Below, piece by piece: positions 63,260-64,000 of a stretch of DNA of 64,000 bases. The position numbers and the translations under genes were made by a program. The stretch is from positions 1-64,000 of the forward strand of contig JBKAGO010000037.1 of NCBI GenBank assembly GCA_046290435.1, written 5' to 3'. The DNA comes from CAVQUE01 sp046290435 (lineage in GTDB: Bacteria; Actinomycetota; Acidimicrobiia; Acidimicrobiales; UBA8592). Within the stretch, counting starts at the first letter, position 1; each line of letters opens with the position of its first letter. The notes under the pieces were generated by a model that had not been told where the DNA came from, did no database searches, and saw nothing but the letters and a program-made list of their open reading frames with translations.

Positions 63260-64000
63260 ACCGCACCATCGACGAAGGTACCGATCCCGACGCCGGGCCT
63301 GGCACCGACCCCACGGACGAAGCGACCACACCACCCTCTTCCGGGCGGAGCCGCACCAGGCGCCCGACGCTTCGACGCCAGCTCGCGCTCACGCTCGTCG
63401 GCGTTTCGGCCCTGTCGATCCTGTTGGTGGGCGGGTTGAACTTCGTCGCGGCCAACGACCTGCTCGTCGACGGGACAACGGACAGCCTGGTGCGCGTCGG
63501 CGAGGCCCGCGCCCAGAGCATCGAGCTCGGTGCCGGTCTGATCCTCGAGGAGGTGGCCGTCGCCGGGGCCGATCCTGCGCTCGCCGCAGCGCTCGAGGAA
63601 CTCGCCGCAGCCTTTGCGAGCACCGACGATCCCCTCGATGCCGGTGCCACCGCAGAGCTCGAGGACTGGTACCGCAGCGAGGTCACCGAGCCCCTCGAGG
63701 CCATCGGGCTGCCTTCGGTCCCGGTGGACGGTGTCCTCCCGCAGAACGCCACCGCGCGCTACCTCCAGTACCACTACACCGTCAGCGACGACTTCGATGG
63801 GCGGCGAGCCGTCGACGACGCCGGCGACGGCTCGCCCTACAGCGCAGCCCACGCCACCCATCACCGCTACCTACGGTCGCTCGCCGACACCTTCGGATTC
63901 ACGGATCTGCTCTTGATCGACGCGTCCACCGATCAGATCGTCTACTCGACCGAGAAGCGCATCGATTTCGGGACCGACCTGCGCACCGGGCCGTTCCAGT
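63256..64000 (+). CDS. Second membrane sensor protein (3' end outside window)
   Basis: 248 codons are visible, with no stop before the window end. A disordered acidic N-terminus, TM1 at about 45-65 (LALTLVGVSALSILLVGGLNFVAA), then an extracellular region with paralogy to the first sensor: RYLQYHYTV against HLQYRYVVD, SPYSAAHATHHRYLRS against ARYHPAYRTVVD, and LLLIDASTDQIVYSTEK against LYLIEPDDARIVYSVAKG, followed in both by a DLxTGPF. The missing C-terminus probably holds another cyclase domain, perhaps the active one. ATGA overlap with the MscS gene. Confidence 0.85.
   Translation, partial: MNRTIDEGTDPDAGPGTDPTDEATTPPSSGRSRTRRPTLRRQLALTLVGVSALSILLVGGLNFVAANDLLVDGTTDSLVRVGEARAQSIELGAGLILEEVAVAGADPALAAALEELAAAFASTDDPLDAGATAELEDWYRSEVTEPLEAIGLPSVPVDGVLPQNATARYLQYHYTVSDDFDGRRAVDDAGDGSPYSAAHATHHRYLRSLADTFGFTDLLLIDASTDQIVYSTEKRIDFGTDLRTGPFQ

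Overview
The window is about 70% GC with dense, mostly non-overlapping genes, many GTG starts and frequent 4-base ATGA/GTGA stop-start overlaps. It carries a DUF222/HNH protein, two luciferase-like (F420 or flavin) oxidoreductases, two mycothiol-type maleylpyruvate isomerase-fold proteins, two P450s, two clear acyl-CoA dehydrogenases, many SDRs and an MscS/cyclase signalling operon. This gene mix suggests a heterotrophic actinobacterium, probably of the Acidimicrobiia (Ilumatobacter-like). That is an inference from gene families, not from a marker gene. I see no rRNA, tRNA, CRISPR array, phage or complete transposase.

Layout. 1-0.7 kb: 3' part of an HNH endonuclease-like gene. 0.9-4.5 kb (minus): operon of a glutamine synthetase-like ligase, a NicX/M29-like metalloenzyme and an acyl-CoA dehydrogenase. 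4.6-10 kb (plus): secreted peptidoglycan-binding protein with a near-identical internal duplication, MFS exporter, P450, TetR regulator and LLM monooxygenase. 10-15.2 kb: phosphoglucomutase, CBS protein, HAD phosphatase, RDD membrane protein, AzlC/AzlD pair. 15.3-17.5 kb (minus): TIGR02444 protein, UbiX and a CbbX-like AAA ATPase. 17.5-29 kb: catabolic island with ferredoxin, Dabb protein, two amidohydrolases, an unusual P450, five short-chain or extended dehydrogenases, a phytanoyl-CoA dioxygenase family protein and a DinB-like protein. 29-37.7 kb: LLM oxidoreductase, secreted beta-propeller/RTX protein, zinc alcohol dehydrogenase, secreted FN3-type protein, thioesterase, DUF3179 lipoprotein.

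38-47.9 kb holds two divergent operons around a 99-base intergenic region. Leftward is a ribose-type ABC importer (ATPase, permease, binding lipoprotein) with an FGGY kinase inserted. Rightward are a second FGGY kinase, acireductone dioxygenase (MtnD), enolase-phosphatase (MtnC) and a GlpD-type dehydrogenase. Together they look like an uptake and breakdown route for a methylthioribose-like or other deoxy/tetritol-like sugar. 48-59.5 kb: FG-GAP/RTX secreted protein, epimerase, ECF sigma factor with a membrane partner, acyl-CoA dehydrogenase, VapBC with a broken PaiB-like gene beside it, quinone-oxidoreductase-like MDR, second phytanoyl-CoA dioxygenase family protein, Bcp peroxiredoxin, and a Vps62-membrane fusion.

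59.6 kb to the end: an overlapping operon of a transmembrane sensor with a degenerate class III cyclase domain, an MscS channel with a C-terminal cyclic-nucleotide-binding-like domain, and the start of a second sensor protein cut by the window edge. Several families of short palindromic intergenic repeats are scattered through the window (30-bp inverted arms at 5.4, 37.8 and 54.7 kb; GGCGCC-centred hairpins at 11.8, 12.4 and 23.8 kb; a 60-bp direct repeat at 21.5 kb; an 18-bp stem at 49.5 kb). They look like REP-type elements.
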